57,402 bases of DNA from Oscillatoriales cyanobacterium PMM_0008 (GTDB taxonomy: Bacteria > Cyanobacteriota > Cyanobacteriia > Cyanobacteriales > Aerosakkonemataceae): contig CASBRD010000229.1 in assembly GCA_949128025.1 (NCBI GenBank), positions 1-57,402 of the forward strand. Reading direction: 5' to 3'. Position 1 is the first letter of the stretch; every line of letters starts with the position of its first letter. Below are positions 42,331 through 51,437 of the stretch, piece after piece. Both the position numbers and the translations under genes were made by a program. The notes beneath the pieces were generated by a model. It saw only the letters and a list, made by a program, of their open reading frames with translations, did not search any database and was not told where the DNA came from.

Positions 42331-44390
42331 AATTAATTTCTCTCAAAATTTGTAACTTTCGCTGCTTTTATGGGAAAATGCCAGAAATTTTACTTTCTGG
42401 GGAAGAACAGCGAAACACGACGATTATTCACGGTAACAACGGATCGGGAAAAACGACGTTGTTGAATGCCTTTACATGGGTGCTGTATGAGAAGTTTACA
42501 GCGGCTTTTGCTTCGGAAGAACAGTTGGTGAATAAAAGAGCGATCGCCGAAGCAAAACAGGGAGAATCTGTAGAATGTTGGGTGGAAATTGTTTGGGAAC
42601 ACGACGATAAACGCTATCGTGCCAAACGAGAATGTCGCGCCTACAAAGGCGAAACCATCGAACAAGGCGAAAGTAAACTGTATATGCAGATAGCTGGAGA
42701 AGATGGGAGATGGAACCTTCCACAACAGCTTCCCGAAGATATAATTGGGCGAATTTTACCGGAAAGTTTGCATCAGTATTTCTTCTTTGACGGAGAGAGA
42801 ATCGAGAGAATTGTGCGTTCTGACAATAAAGTAGAAATTGCGGAAGCAACTAAAACGATGCTGGGAATGAAGGTATTAAATCGTTCCATTGAGCATCTAG
42901 GGAACGCCAAGAAAACCTTGGAAGAAGAGTTAAAATCAATTGGCAATACGGAGACGCGCCAAATATTAAAGCAGAAAGAACAAAAAGAGAAAGAGACTGA
43001 GAAATTAACTAATCGCCAAACTGAGATTAGCCAGGAGTTATCGCACCAAGAAACACTCAAAAAAGAAACCAGCAACCGTTTTCGGGATGTTAGCGGTGCC
43101 AAAGATTTAGAAGAGAGACGCAAAGAGTTAGAAACTCAAAAAACCACAAACATAGACAGACTAAAACAAAGTAAAGAAGCGTTGCAACGAGCTATTTCAA
43201 CCAGAGGTTACGCGGTTTTCCTACCAGAAGTAACCGCTGAGTTTCGTGCGATCGTAAATGATTTGAAACAGCGAGGTGAGTTAACTGGTGGAATTTCACA
43301 GGAATTTGTTAATGAGTTACTGAATTCCAAACGCTGTATTTGCGGTGCAGAGTTACACGAGGGAAATCACTTCCACGAAAATGTCAGCAGTTGGTTAGAT
43401 AAAGCTAGCATAGCTGCTGTGGAAGAAACGGCTATCCGCACGATCGCACAGGTGGATGAAATTGATAAACAAACGCCGAAACTTTGGGAGGATATTGACA
43501 AAGAACAAGCTAATATTAATCAGTTCCGTCAAGAAATTTCCCGCGTTGAGACGCAGTTAGATAATATTAGCGAAGAATTAAGAAAGAATCCGGCAGAAGA
43601 GATTCGCAACTTGCAAAAGCGATTGGATGAAATTGAAGGTAAAATCCGAGAATTAACTTTAGAAGAGGGAGAGAATAAGCAGAAGATTGCGGATTTAAAT
43701 ATTGAGATAGAAAATCTCGGTAAGCAAATCGCCAAACAGGAATTGAATGAGGCAAAGCAAGCGATCGCACAGCGACGTATTGCCGTTACTCAGGATGCGA
43801 TCGAACGTTTAACGGATTTTAGATATCGTTTAGATAAGCATTTTCGGGTGCAATTAGAAAAGCGAGTTCAGGAGATTTTTAGTTCGATTTCATTTAAGAA
43901 TTACCTGCCAAAACTCACCGATAAATATGAGCTAACGCTAGTAGAAAATACGGCGGGTAGAGAAGCCCCTGTCGCCGCATCGACGGGAGAAAACCAAATT
44001 CTCAGTCTATCATTTATCGGTGGCATCATTGACAGAGTGCGAGAGTGGACTAAAGATGAATTGATGGTGCCAGATAGCAGCACATTTCCAATTGTGATGG
44101 ATTCGCCGTTTGGCAGTTTGGATGAAATATATCGCAGGCAAATTGCTAATATTATTCCCAAATTGGCGAATCAATTGGTGGTTTTAGTTACTAAAACGCA
44201 GTGGCGGGGTGAGGTGGAAAAGGAAATGACTAATCGTATTGGTAAGGAGTATGTGCTGACTTATTACTCTTCTAAACCAGATTGCGAAGAAGATATAATT
44301 GAGTTAGATGGTATTCCCTATTCCTTGGTACGTCAAAGTCCGAATGAGTATGAATATACGGCAATTACAGAGGTGGAGTATGAGTTTTAG
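42327..44390 (+). CDS. dndD: DndD-type AAA ATPase of the phosphorothioation system
   Basis: The 687-residue protein is SMC/RecF-like. An N-terminal ATPase half has Walker A GNNGSGKT (36-43) and YFFFDGERIE (151-160). Two long coiled coils flank a CxC hook (Cys337, Cys339). The C-terminal half has the signature STGENQILSLSFIGG and Walker B VMDSPFGSLDE (590-600). DndD supplies ATPase/nicking-like activity to DNA phosphorothioation in Dnd systems, working with DndC and DndE. I chose ATG 42327 because it overlaps the previous stop and has AAAGGA at the right spacing; ATG 42318 is an alternative. Confidence 0.85.
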   Translation: MKLISLKICNFRCFYGKMPEILLSGEEQRNTTIIHGNNGSGKTTLLNAFTWVLYEKFTAAFASEEQLVNKRAIAEAKQGESVECWVEIVWEHDDKRYRAKRECRAYKGETIEQGESKLYMQIAGEDGRWNLPQQLPEDIIGRILPESLHQYFFFDGERIERIVRSDNKVEIAEATKTMLGMKVLNRSIEHLGNAKKTLEEELKSIGNTETRQILKQKEQKEKETEKLTNRQTEISQELSHQETLKKETSNRFRDVSGAKDLEERRKELETQKTTNIDRLKQSKEALQRAISTRGYAVFLPEVTAEFRAIVNDLKQRGELTGGISQEFVNELLNSKRCICGAELHEGNHFHENVSSWLDKASIAAVEETAIRTIAQVDEIDKQTPKLWEDIDKEQANINQFRQEISRVETQLDNISEELRKNPAEEIRNLQKRLDEIEGKIRELTLEEGENKQKIADLNIEIENLGKQIAKQELNEAKQAIAQRRIAVTQDAIERLTDFRYRLDKHFRVQLEKRVQEIFSSISFKNYLPKLTDKYELTLVENTAGREAPVAASTGENQILSLSFIGGIIDRVREWTKDELMVPDSSTFPIVMDSPFGSLDEIYRRQIANIIPKLANQLVVLVTKTQWRGEVEKEMTNRIGKEYVLTYYSSKPDCEEDIIELDGIPYSLVRQSPNEYEYTAITEVEYEF

Positions 44391-45036
44391 TTCATCGCCG
44401 ATGTTGCATAATTTGGTAACTGATACCTGGGTGAAGGTGAGTTGGGAAGAGTTTTTGGTATTAACTGAAAAGCCTGAGTATGAGGATGCTAGATTTTATT
44501 ACGATGATGGTTATATGAGGGTTGAAACTATGGCAATAGGGCCTACTCACGGTCAAGATAATGCTATCCTTTCTAAGGTAGTAAGTCTTTATGCAACGAT
44601 GAAGAATATTCGCATTAAGGAATTAGCTAATACAAGTTTTAGGAAAGCAGGTATGGCTGAATGTCAGCCAGATTTGGCTTTCTACATTGGGGCAGATTTT
44701 CAGTTTCTTCCTCGGAATAATTCTCCCATAGATTTAGATAATTTTGAGCCACCAACTTTGGTAGTAGAAATAGCATCAACTTCTCTAAATGATGATTTAG
44801 GTCGGAAACGGTTACTCTATGAACGGTTAGGAGTGAAAGAATATTGGGTTGTTGATGCTAGTGATGATGATGTAATTGGGTTTGAAATTTCGGAAAGGCG
44901 TAGTGGTGAAATTCAAGATTCAAGGGTGTTGCCAGGTTTATCTATTGCGATGGTTGAAGAAGCATTACAACGCAGACAGACACAGGATGATGGAGAAATA
45001 AATCGCTGGTTAATTCAAACTTTCAGCCAAAGTTGA
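44380..45036 (+). CDS. Uma2 family endonuclease-like protein
   Basis: The 218-residue protein carries the Uma2/DUF820 core: a start near MSFSSSPMLHNLV, RVETMAIGPTHGQDNAILSK, ECQPDLAFYIG (Asp), PTLVVEIASTSLNDDLGRKR (Glu) and ERLGVKEYWVVDA. It begins 11 bases before the dndD stop, so the two are translationally coupled. Uma2 genes are usually mobile, presumed nuclease genes; here it could be cargo or a functional effector of the Dnd locus. A C-terminal extension (RRQTQDDGEINRWLI) is seen in other family members. Confidence 0.85.
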   Translation: MSFSSSPMLHNLVTDTWVKVSWEEFLVLTEKPEYEDARFYYDDGYMRVETMAIGPTHGQDNAILSKVVSLYATMKNIRIKELANTSFRKAGMAECQPDLAFYIGADFQFLPRNNSPIDLDNFEPPTLVVEIASTSLNDDLGRKRLLYERLGVKEYWVVDASDDDVIGFEISERRSGEIQDSRVLPGLSIAMVEEALQRRQTQDDGEINRWLIQTFSQS

Positions 45037-45094
45037 AAGAAAATTTCATCTATGCTAAGATTGAAGAATGAGTGATTAATAGGAGTCCAATACA

Positions 45095-45391
45095 ATGGAA
45101 AAACTAATTGTGAAAAGCCCATATATGGAAAGGGCAACTAAAATGATTAAGGATGCGATCAGTAAAAAAATTGCCCTTTTAGAACATAGCAGGCAGCAAT
45201 ACCACAAAAGATTGGATAAGTTTGAAAAAAAATACAATGTTACATCAGAGCATTTTATCAAGGAATGGGCGGCTGAAGATTTGGAGGGAAAAGATATGGA
45301 GTATGTAGAGTGGGCGGGGGAATATAAGTTATATTTGTTATTGGAGGAAGATTTGAAGATACTGAAAAGTTTAGAATATGTCGCTAAATGA
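45095..45391 (+). CDS. TumA-like antitoxin
   Basis: This is a 98-residue helical, Lys/Glu-rich protein (MEKLIVKSPYMERATKMIKD, then KIALLEHSRQQYHKRLDKFE). It is encoded directly upstream of a TumE-family (DUF6516) toxin, with a 14-base overlap. The position and size fit the antitoxin partner. It contains no obvious DNA-binding motif. The name is by context. Confidence 0.6.
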   Translation: MEKLIVKSPYMERATKMIKDAISKKIALLEHSRQQYHKRLDKFEKKYNVTSEHFIKEWAAEDLEGKDMEYVEWAGEYKLYLLLEEDLKILKSLEYVAK

Positions 45392-45758
45392 GTACATTGA
45401 GGCAGTAAAGACAGCAGTTCAAAAACTAGATGATTATAATTTGTCTGAGTCGATTGAATCTCAATCAGATGTGAGAAAAGATCAAACAGCAGTTTTGCAT
45501 ATCAAAGTTATTCTCATCGATAAGTCTGAACTTTATGTCAGGGAGTATCTAGATGGACGAGATAGAGTAACGAAAGTTAGCTATTCCTATCAGTATCAGG
45601 CAGATGATAAGTCTCTGCTTTTTAGATATGATAATTCCCAACACAAACCGCTTTTAGGATTTGAGGAACATAAACATCAGCGAGATGGTTCTATTATTCC
45701 CAATCCAATGCCAAGTATTGAGGCAATTATAGATGAAATAATGGATTTATTTGGTTAG
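45378..45758 (+). CDS. TumE-family (DUF6516) toxin
   Basis: This 126-residue protein has the family pattern: VLHIKVILIDKSELYVREYL, then DRVTKVSYSYQYQ, LLFRYDNSQHKP and HKHQRDGSI. TumE-type proteins are toxins of type II TA modules found widely in cyanobacteria. The start overlaps the end of the partner gene. This looks like an intact TA pair inserted in the Dnd locus. Confidence 0.8.
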   Translation: MSLNEYIEAVKTAVQKLDDYNLSESIESQSDVRKDQTAVLHIKVILIDKSELYVREYLDGRDRVTKVSYSYQYQADDKSLLFRYDNSQHKPLLGFEEHKHQRDGSIIPNPMPSIEAIIDEIMDLFG

Positions 45759-45779
45759 GTCAAGAAAGGATTAATTTTA

Positions 45780-46100
45780 ATGCGAAAAGAGTATAAAAAA
45801 CTGGTGCGCGACTTTATCCCCGAAATCATCCACCAAAATGGTTTAAACTGCGGCATTACCACCTTAACAGAAACAGAATATCAGCAAGCTTTACGCCAAA
45901 AGTTAATCGAAGAAGCGCAAGAAGCTGCCGCCGCTAACAAGCAAAATTTAGTAACAGAATTAGCAGATTTATATGAAGTTATGGATGCGATTATGGTAAA
46001 ATATGATATTAGTCGAGAATTAGTCATTGCCGAACAGTTGCGGCGACGCAAGGAAAGAGGCGGTTTTGAGAAGCGGATTCAGTTATTATGGACTGAGTAA
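45780..46100 (+). CDS. Nucleoside triphosphate pyrophosphohydrolase (MazG-like)
   Basis: The 106-residue protein begins MRKEYKKLVRDFIPEIIHQN. It has the all-alpha NTP pyrophosphohydrolase motifs KLIEEAQEAAA (about 38-48, with the E..E pair) and ELADLYEVMDAIM (61-73, with ExxD). Such enzymes hydrolyse non-canonical or signalling nucleotides to NMP plus PPi. The gene follows the TA pair closely and is on the same transcript. A role in nucleotide-based defence signalling is possible but unproven. Confidence 0.85.
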   Translation: MRKEYKKLVRDFIPEIIHQNGLNCGITTLTETEYQQALRQKLIEEAQEAAAANKQNLVTELADLYEVMDAIMVKYDISRELVIAEQLRRRKERGGFEKRIQLLWTE

Positions 46101-46106
46101 AAATCA

Positions 46107-46577
46107 ATGAGTGCCACTAAAATTAGAATTGCCAAAGATAAAGCTGATTTAGTAAAAGCCTTAACTCTCTCCAAAGAAACTACTGGGCCCTTTCAAACTT
46201 ATGCTGATGTAATGGTATTTGCAGCAGCCTTGGGTGCAAAGCGCAAAAAGCGATCGCCTCTGGGTGAAATCTCCAAAAGAGATCCCCTACCAATTGGGAT
46301 AGAAATTTTTATATCAAGGGGATATGATGCGGTAATTAAGCTGTTAGCGATCGCAGAAACTAAAAACACACAAATCCTTTCCCCAACTGATGAAAATTCC
46401 GAAGAACAACGCATCCATATTTTTGAAGAATATGCTAATGGTGGACTGGAGATTTTGCAAGATGAATTAAGAGGAACAGTAAACTATTCTGAAACACTGC
46501 TGTTACTGCTAATTTCGGAAAAAGGGAAGCGAGAGGAAATAGAAGGCGAGTTCGATCTCACCAGATTCCTGTCTTGA
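46107..46577 (+). CDS. Dnd system-associated protein 4
   Basis: The 156-residue protein contains the family pattern: GPFQTYADVMVFAAALGAKR near 30-50, SPLGEI, a short beta part (IEIFISRGYDAVIKLLAIAE), and the strongly conserved IFEEYANGGLEILQDEL. The family is found next to Dnd genes in many bacteria; its function is not defined. It starts six bases after the MazG-like gene, at the end of the plus-strand operon. Confidence 0.85.
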   Translation: MSATKIRIAKDKADLVKALTLSKETTGPFQTYADVMVFAAALGAKRKKRSPLGEISKRDPLPIGIEIFISRGYDAVIKLLAIAETKNTQILSPTDENSEEQRIHIFEEYANGGLEILQDELRGTVNYSETLLLLLISEKGKREEIEGEFDLTRFLS

Positions 46578-46578
46578 A

Positions 46579-46697
46579 CACACCCCGCACCCTGAAGGGT
46601 GGGGCTACACAAACAAAGCCTGCCTACGCAGGCTAAATAAAGACCGCGTAGGCGGTCTTTGTTCGTATAGCCGCGCCTTTAGGCGTTAGGCTGTGGG
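46579..46697. repeat. Nested multi-hairpin interspersed element
   Basis: Four hairpins follow one another: CCCC...GGGG around 46583-46603, AGCCTGCCTACGCAGGCT (46617-46634), AAGACCGCGTAGGCGGTCTT (46640-46659) and CGCCTTTAGGCG (46674-46685). A GAAACCCGGTTTC repeat follows at 46701. This kind of composite is dispersed in Oscillatoriales genomes. It separates the convergent Dnd plus-strand operon and dndB. Confidence 0.75.
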
Positions 46698-46737
46698 TTG
46701 AGAAACCCGGTTTCTGACTCCTGTGAGTAACTCCTAA

Positions 46738-48339
46738 TTAATTCAAAACTGGCGGTAATCCCACTTCCTTTGGTGCAACGAATTTACCATTAAATCCTAT
46801 CGCTTTATCTTCAAAAGTTCTCGCTTCAGCAAGATCCCGGCGCAAATCCGCACGTTCCAAATCATCATTAATTCCCCCTAAAATATACACCAATAATTTC
46901 GCCGCCAAATCTTTCCCCGCTACTAATATTCTCTTCTTATTCGGGTCATACAAAACGCCATACCAAAGTGATTCAGGATAATCCATATTGCTAAAACCTT
47001 CATCCGTATCGAATTTGCGGAGTTTCTCAAAAACAGTTTTCAGCGACAACTTTTTCCGAAATACCACAATTCCCAAAGCTTGCGCCAAAGCAACTTGTCC
47101 CACCGGACGGAAAAGTATATTCCCTTCCCCCCCATCTTTCTCAAAACTGAAGCGGCGCAATTGGGGGGTTTCCTCACCGGATTCCAATCTCTGCAAACTC
47201 GGTAAATTTGCTAAGTTATCGAATAATTTATGAAATTCTGCCACCCCTTCTTCCAGTTCCTCATCATCGGGACGCATGGGAATTAAACCTTTATCTTGGG
47301 AAGGTTTCCAATAGGGAAATTTTTGCCCCAAATAGCGTTCCGACATCTCTGTTAGGGCTTGCAAAGTTGTTAAAACTGTTGCTTTTGATGCGACGGTGGC
47401 GCTATCCCAATTCACGCGAGGATTGCGATTTTCCTTATCTTTGAATAGCGGATGAGTGACGGAAACTTTTCTGGCAATAATCGCAAAACCGTTATTTTCA
47501 TCTAATTGCGCTAACTGTCCTTTTGTTAAAGGTGCTGCCATCAAGTTGACGTGAACAAAAATAGACCTGACTCGCCTTCTTGCTTCTTCGCGGGTTTCCC
47601 CTGGAACAATGGCGGAAATAAATTCAATGCCAATCTTTTCTTTAGCTAAGTTTTGCAAATAAGCAGGGTCTACTTGGTATTCCTCTTTGAGGTCATCAAC
47701 TGTAATTACCGCGCCTGTAGGTTTCTTCTCCTTTTTATATCGCTGGAGTTTCCCAGTTTGGATTAACTCCATTAATCCCTGTACTCCCATGAGGCGATGT
47801 TGACCGTCTAAAGCAAAAATAGTTACATCTTCGGAAACGTTCAATAAACCAACTTTCGCATCTTTATCTAATGGCATAAAATCAGCGGCAGATTTAATTG
47901 CCTTTCCGTTTTCTCCCCACTCGTCAGCTTTGGGGTTATCTACCCAAGGTTGATTTATTACTACTAAAACTGGTGGGAATTTGTGATGTTTTCGCGCTGC
48001 TAAATACTGCGCTAAAGGTGCTTGACGCGACCAATCTAAAGGACGTTGTTGAATTTCTTCTATGGTTTCGGCGTCAATTTCAATATTTTGGGTGTCGGGA
48101 TTGAATTTGGGACGGAAAAGCGGGAGGCGGGAGGCGAAGCGAACTCGACTGGCAAACCATTCGAGGGTGACTGAACCGATATAAGCTTCGCTACCACCCA
48201 TTTCGATTTTTTGGACTAAAATTTGGTCGTTTCGGCTCAGAAATCGGTTTAAAAGGAGGGCTAGCGCTTGTTTTTCTTGGTTTTCTCTCTCCAGGATTTG
48301 ACTGGCGAGGTCTGTGGCGGGATTGCTGGGAATGTTCAT
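46738..48339 (-). CDS. dndB: DGQHR-domain protein, DndB
   Basis: The 533-residue protein has the diagnostic DGQHR motif at 178-182 (IFALDGQHRLMG). Before it is a strand-rich region, and after it REEARRRVRSIFVHVNLMAA, also typical of the family. DndB is the regulator of the dnd genes: it represses their expression and limits phosphorothioation. Here it is convergent with the rest of the locus, so it has its own promoter, upstream in the 520-base gap. The sequence appears intact. Confidence 0.88.
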   Translation of the reverse strand: MNIPSNPATDLASQILERENQEKQALALLLNRFLSRNDQILVQKIEMGGSEAYIGSVTLEWFASRVRFASRLPLFRPKFNPDTQNIEIDAETIEEIQQRPLDWSRQAPLAQYLAARKHHKFPPVLVVINQPWVDNPKADEWGENGKAIKSAADFMPLDKDAKVGLLNVSEDVTIFALDGQHRLMGVQGLMELIQTGKLQRYKKEKKPTGAVITVDDLKEEYQVDPAYLQNLAKEKIGIEFISAIVPGETREEARRRVRSIFVHVNLMAAPLTKGQLAQLDENNGFAIIARKVSVTHPLFKDKENRNPRVNWDSATVASKATVLTTLQALTEMSERYLGQKFPYWKPSQDKGLIPMRPDDEELEEGVAEFHKLFDNLANLPSLQRLESGEETPQLRRFSFEKDGGEGNILFRPVGQVALAQALGIVVFRKKLSLKTVFEKLRKFDTDEGFSNMDYPESLWYGVLYDPNKKRILVAGKDLAAKLLVYILGGINDDLERADLRRDLAEARTFEDKAIGFNGKFVAPKEVGLPPVLN

Positions 48340-48862
48340 GGTTGGGAAATGGGACGGGACTCGTCAGAAACCCGTTCGCTGGGTTTCTTGGGTAATTTTT
48401 AAAGAGTAGTAGTAAAAAAGAGGTTAGTCAAGATTCTTTTTAAAAATATTTGTGCTATAATTATAGCAACCGCCTTGGCGGTTAGGACATTATGAATTGC
48501 TGAAACCCTTGATTATAAACCCTTCTTCCCCTAGTGCGTGTTTGCAAACTACAAATTTGGTGTAGGGGCGAAGCATTCGGGTGATAAATTCCGGCTTTAA
48601 ACCAGTGTTTTGTTCCCGAATGCTTCGCCCTTCGAGGGTTTGCAAACACGCCCTAGTCCCTAGCAAGAGAGCCCCTAGTCCCTAGCTATAAGTTATGATG
48701 GGGCGACAACTATGGCCCAAAAGTAGACCCGATCGGCTTTTCGGCTTTTATGTATAGCCCTTATAAGGTAGATGAGGTATGACTGACAGCTTATATAACC
48801 ACTAAATTAAGAGGGCTAAAGCCCAACTACGTACCTCACTTACTTGAGAACCGCTATATAAG
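48340..48862. other. Repeat-rich intergenic region
   Basis: This 523-base gap has no gene. It contains AGAAACCC...GGGTTTCT (48366-48388), the short palindrome AACCGCC-TT-GGCGGTT (48468-48483), a composite R1 element (48531-48656), CCCTAGTC-type tandem repeats (48651-48685) and a partial R3-like motif GCTAAAGCCCAACTACGTAC (48816-48835). The dndB promoter should lie in the first 200 bases. Confidence 0.7.
48531..48656. repeat. R1 repeat nested inside a second inverted repeat
   Basis: Outer arms CTAGTGCGTGTTTGCAAAC (48531-48549) and its near complement (48638-48656, one mismatch) flank a complete R1 copy with 16-base arms at 48566-48581 and 48615-48630. The arrangement suggests one element inserted in, or captured by, another. 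Confidence 0.8.
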
Positions 48863-49609
48863 TTAAAACGGTAATTTTAGCAACCTCACGACACCGAGTT
48901 CTTTCGTTTCTTCAATCAATCCTATTTTGATAGTTTGGGGATTTCTGCTATAGCCGAAAGTTTGAAAAACTCTGTCCCATACGCTGAGAAGACTGGCATA
49001 ATTAGAGTTAGTTTCTTTGACAATTTGAGAGTGATGTAAGCGATGATAGTTTGGCGTAACGATCAGATAACTTAAAACTTTATCTACACGATATGGTAGA
49101 TGCCAATTGCTATGGTGAAAAACTACAATAATTGTAAACACTAATTCATAAACTACTGCATGAATTGGCCTGATGCCAAACAGCCAAATCAAAAATATCT
49201 TAGGCAAATTGGATAAAAGCACCTCAACAGTGTGAAAACGATAAGCTGTAGAAATATTCATCGACATTTCAGTATGATGCACGCGATGAAAGCGCCACGC
49301 TATAGGCCAAACGTGCATTAATCTGTGCCAAAAATAGAGATACGCATCTAGAAGGAAAAAAGATAAAATACCTACCAACCAAAGTGGTTTAATTCCTTGA
49401 AATAAACCTAACCAAATGTTTTGCTGCCAGACCCATTTTAAAAGTAAAATAGTCGTTAAGCTAGTGGCGATCGCATTCAGCACCCCCAGAGCAAAATTGT
49501 GAGATATTCTTTTATAAAAACTCTGCTTATATTGGAAAAACGGAAACAAATTTTCCAATATGCCGAACATGAAAATACTGCCTAAAACTGCGGTCAACTT
49601 AGCGTCCAT
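48863..49609 (-). CDS. Fatty acid hydroxylase/sterol desaturase superfamily protein
   Basis: The 248-residue membrane protein has about four to five helices and the diiron histidine motifs HRLMH (95-99), HRVHH (108-112) and HRLHH (189-193), with more His residues at 165-170. These enzymes use O2 and a non-haem diiron centre to hydroxylate or desaturate lipids or carotenoids. The lipid substrate cannot be read from sequence. It is 20 bases downstream of the rhomboid gene on the same strand, so the two may be co-transcribed. Confidence 0.9.
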   Translation of the reverse strand: MDAKLTAVLGSIFMFGILENLFPFFQYKQSFYKRISHNFALGVLNAIATSLTTILLLKWVWQQNIWLGLFQGIKPLWLVGILSFFLLDAYLYFWHRLMHVWPIAWRFHRVHHTEMSMNISTAYRFHTVEVLLSNLPKIFLIWLFGIRPIHAVVYELVFTIIVVFHHSNWHLPYRVDKVLSYLIVTPNYHRLHHSQIVKETNSNYASLLSVWDRVFQTFGYSRNPQTIKIGLIEETKELGVVRLLKLPF

Positions 49610-49628
49610 AGCAATAGCCTTTATATTC

Positions 49629-51242
49629 TTAACTCTTACTTCGCCAGTTAATCTGCAACAAACTACCTATTAAAAAGCCAATTATTAGCCCGGAGTTGTG
49701 ACCAAGCATACTAACTTGTGGAGTTATTAAGTCAAAAATAGCTTGCAGCCCAATAATAGATAAAATGCTTTGCAAACCCTTAGCTGCAACACGGGATTTG
49801 TCTCTCAGCCAGCCTCGCAACATAATCGCTGCTATGACGCCAACCAAACCCATAATAGCTCCAGATGCGCCCACCGTAATTTGATCTTGAGAAGGCACAA
49901 ATCTAGCCAATATACCGATCGTCTGAGCAGGCACAAATCTAGCCAAAATAGCGATCGCGAACATAGACCCCATCCCACACACAAAGTACGAAATCAGGTA
50001 TCTCCAAATGCCTAGACTGCGTTCCACAAAAGAACCAAGAACATACAGAGCCATCATATTCATCCCTAAGTGCAAAAAGCCAAAGTGCAGAAAAGTTGCA
50101 CTAAGCAGACGCCACCATTCTCCAGCCCAAACCGCTTTTGGAGACAATGCACCTAGATTATATAAATTATTAAGATTCTCGCTGCCACCCGATCTTATTT
50201 CTAACGCAAATACGAGGAAATTTATCAAAAGTAGCGCGTAAGTAGCATAAAATTTATTCCCGCTTAAAATTACAGATCTGCCGTATTGACCTTCGTGTTT
50301 TAATTCATTAGCAACACGAGAGAGAATTTTTCTTGATGACTCAGTGAGTACCAAATCGGGATCGATGGAAGGTTGGGACAAGCGAAGTGCGATCGCATTA
50401 CTCAAACCAATATCGCCGCTATGAGAAAGAGCCAACAGTCGATCGCGAGCCATATCCTCATTTCCAGCCGCCATTTCAGCAGTTGCTAACCAGAATTGGC
50501 AGATATTCTGGGTAAAAATTGCCGCCATTGGGCCAGACAACAATTTTTGCAAATGTTCGGTTTGACCGCAAAATGCCAAAATGAACATTCTTACCGTATT
50601 CACCCCTGCCCCATCACCCGTCTTCTCTAAAAAAGATTCAAAGCGATCGAACTCATGCAGCAAACCATTCAAATCCCCCGTTTCCCCTAAAGCTCGCAAG
50701 TAGTAAGACACCACAGTCGAGTCTTTAAATAACACCTTTTCTGATAAATTATTACGTATCCACAAGAGTAACTCTTCCCAGCGAGATCCCATTCGATACA
50801 GTAAAACCGTGGCATTTCGACCGATCGGAGTAGCATTAGTCTGATAGCGATTTAAGATTTTCATCGCATCAGCCATATTGCCACGTTGCCCCATTTCCAG
50901 CGCCCGTAATAATTCCGGTTGTTCGATCCATCCATCAGCAGGATGCAGCCAGCGCAAGCGTTTCATCAGTTTGCTAGCTTCACCGTAGCGCCCCACAGAA
51001 ATCAATTGGCTAGCCTTCTTCATACCATTGAGGGGAAGCAGCACTAAAATCATCCACAAACTGCCACCAATCAAACCAGCTATATTAGGAGCCAGATATA
51101 ACATTCCTCCTGTTACCGCCACAATAAATAGGGTAACTATCACCCAGCCACGCAATTGGTGAAAAGGAATTCGTGTCAGCCAAATCAGTAGCACAAGGCA
51201 CCAAAATCCGATCATCCAGATCAGCAAATGATTAAGATCCAT
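49629..51242 (-). CDS. Rhomboid intramembrane serine protease with N-terminal repeat region
   Basis: The 537-residue protein has two N-terminal membrane helices and a long soluble TPR-like helical region (about 75-305). The six-helix rhomboid domain follows: FLHFGFLHLGMNMMALYVLG, then the catalytic Ser460 in GASGA and His515 in LGHNSGLIIG. Rhomboids cleave membrane-spanning substrates within the bilayer. A 12-residue duplication (ILARFVPAQTIG/ILARFVPSQDQI) lies just before the active-site helix, encoded by two near-identical 36-base units (49893-49964). No frameshift results. Confidence 0.9.
   Translation of the reverse strand: MDLNHLLIWMIGFWCLVLLIWLTRIPFHQLRGWVIVTLFIVAVTGGMLYLAPNIAGLIGGSLWMILVLLPLNGMKKASQLISVGRYGEASKLMKRLRWLHPADGWIEQPELLRALEMGQRGNMADAMKILNRYQTNATPIGRNATVLLYRMGSRWEELLLWIRNNLSEKVLFKDSTVVSYYLRALGETGDLNGLLHEFDRFESFLEKTGDGAGVNTVRMFILAFCGQTEHLQKLLSGPMAAIFTQNICQFWLATAEMAAGNEDMARDRLLALSHSGDIGLSNAIALRLSQPSIDPDLVLTESSRKILSRVANELKHEGQYGRSVILSGNKFYATYALLLINFLVFALEIRSGGSENLNNLYNLGALSPKAVWAGEWWRLLSATFLHFGFLHLGMNMMALYVLGSFVERSLGIWRYLISYFVCGMGSMFAIAILARFVPAQTIGILARFVPSQDQITVGASGAIMGLVGVIAAIMLRGWLRDKSRVAAKGLQSILSIIGLQAIFDLITPQVSMLGHNSGLIIGFLIGSLLQINWRSKS
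49893..49964 (-). repeat. 36 bp tandem duplication inside the rhomboid gene
   Basis: Two copies of AGGCACAAATCTAGCC(A/T-rich)CGATCG, offset by exactly 36 bases (starts at 49893 and 49929), give two near-identical 12-residue units just before the catalytic Ser. Being in frame, it lengthens a loop. Confidence 0.85.
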
Positions 51243-51437
51243 AAAAAATTAAAGTGTATAACTGTATAGCTTTTTTCTCTATTCTTGTTAATATCGCACA
51301 TATTTCAAGTTGCGATCGCAATCCGCCAATACGTAGGGTGCGTATAGCCGATCTCAACCTGGGAACGAGTCTAAGTAAGGAGAGGCGCTTCTCTTCCCCC
51401 CCCTCCCTGTGGACGGGGAGGGGGCAGGGGGGTGGGG

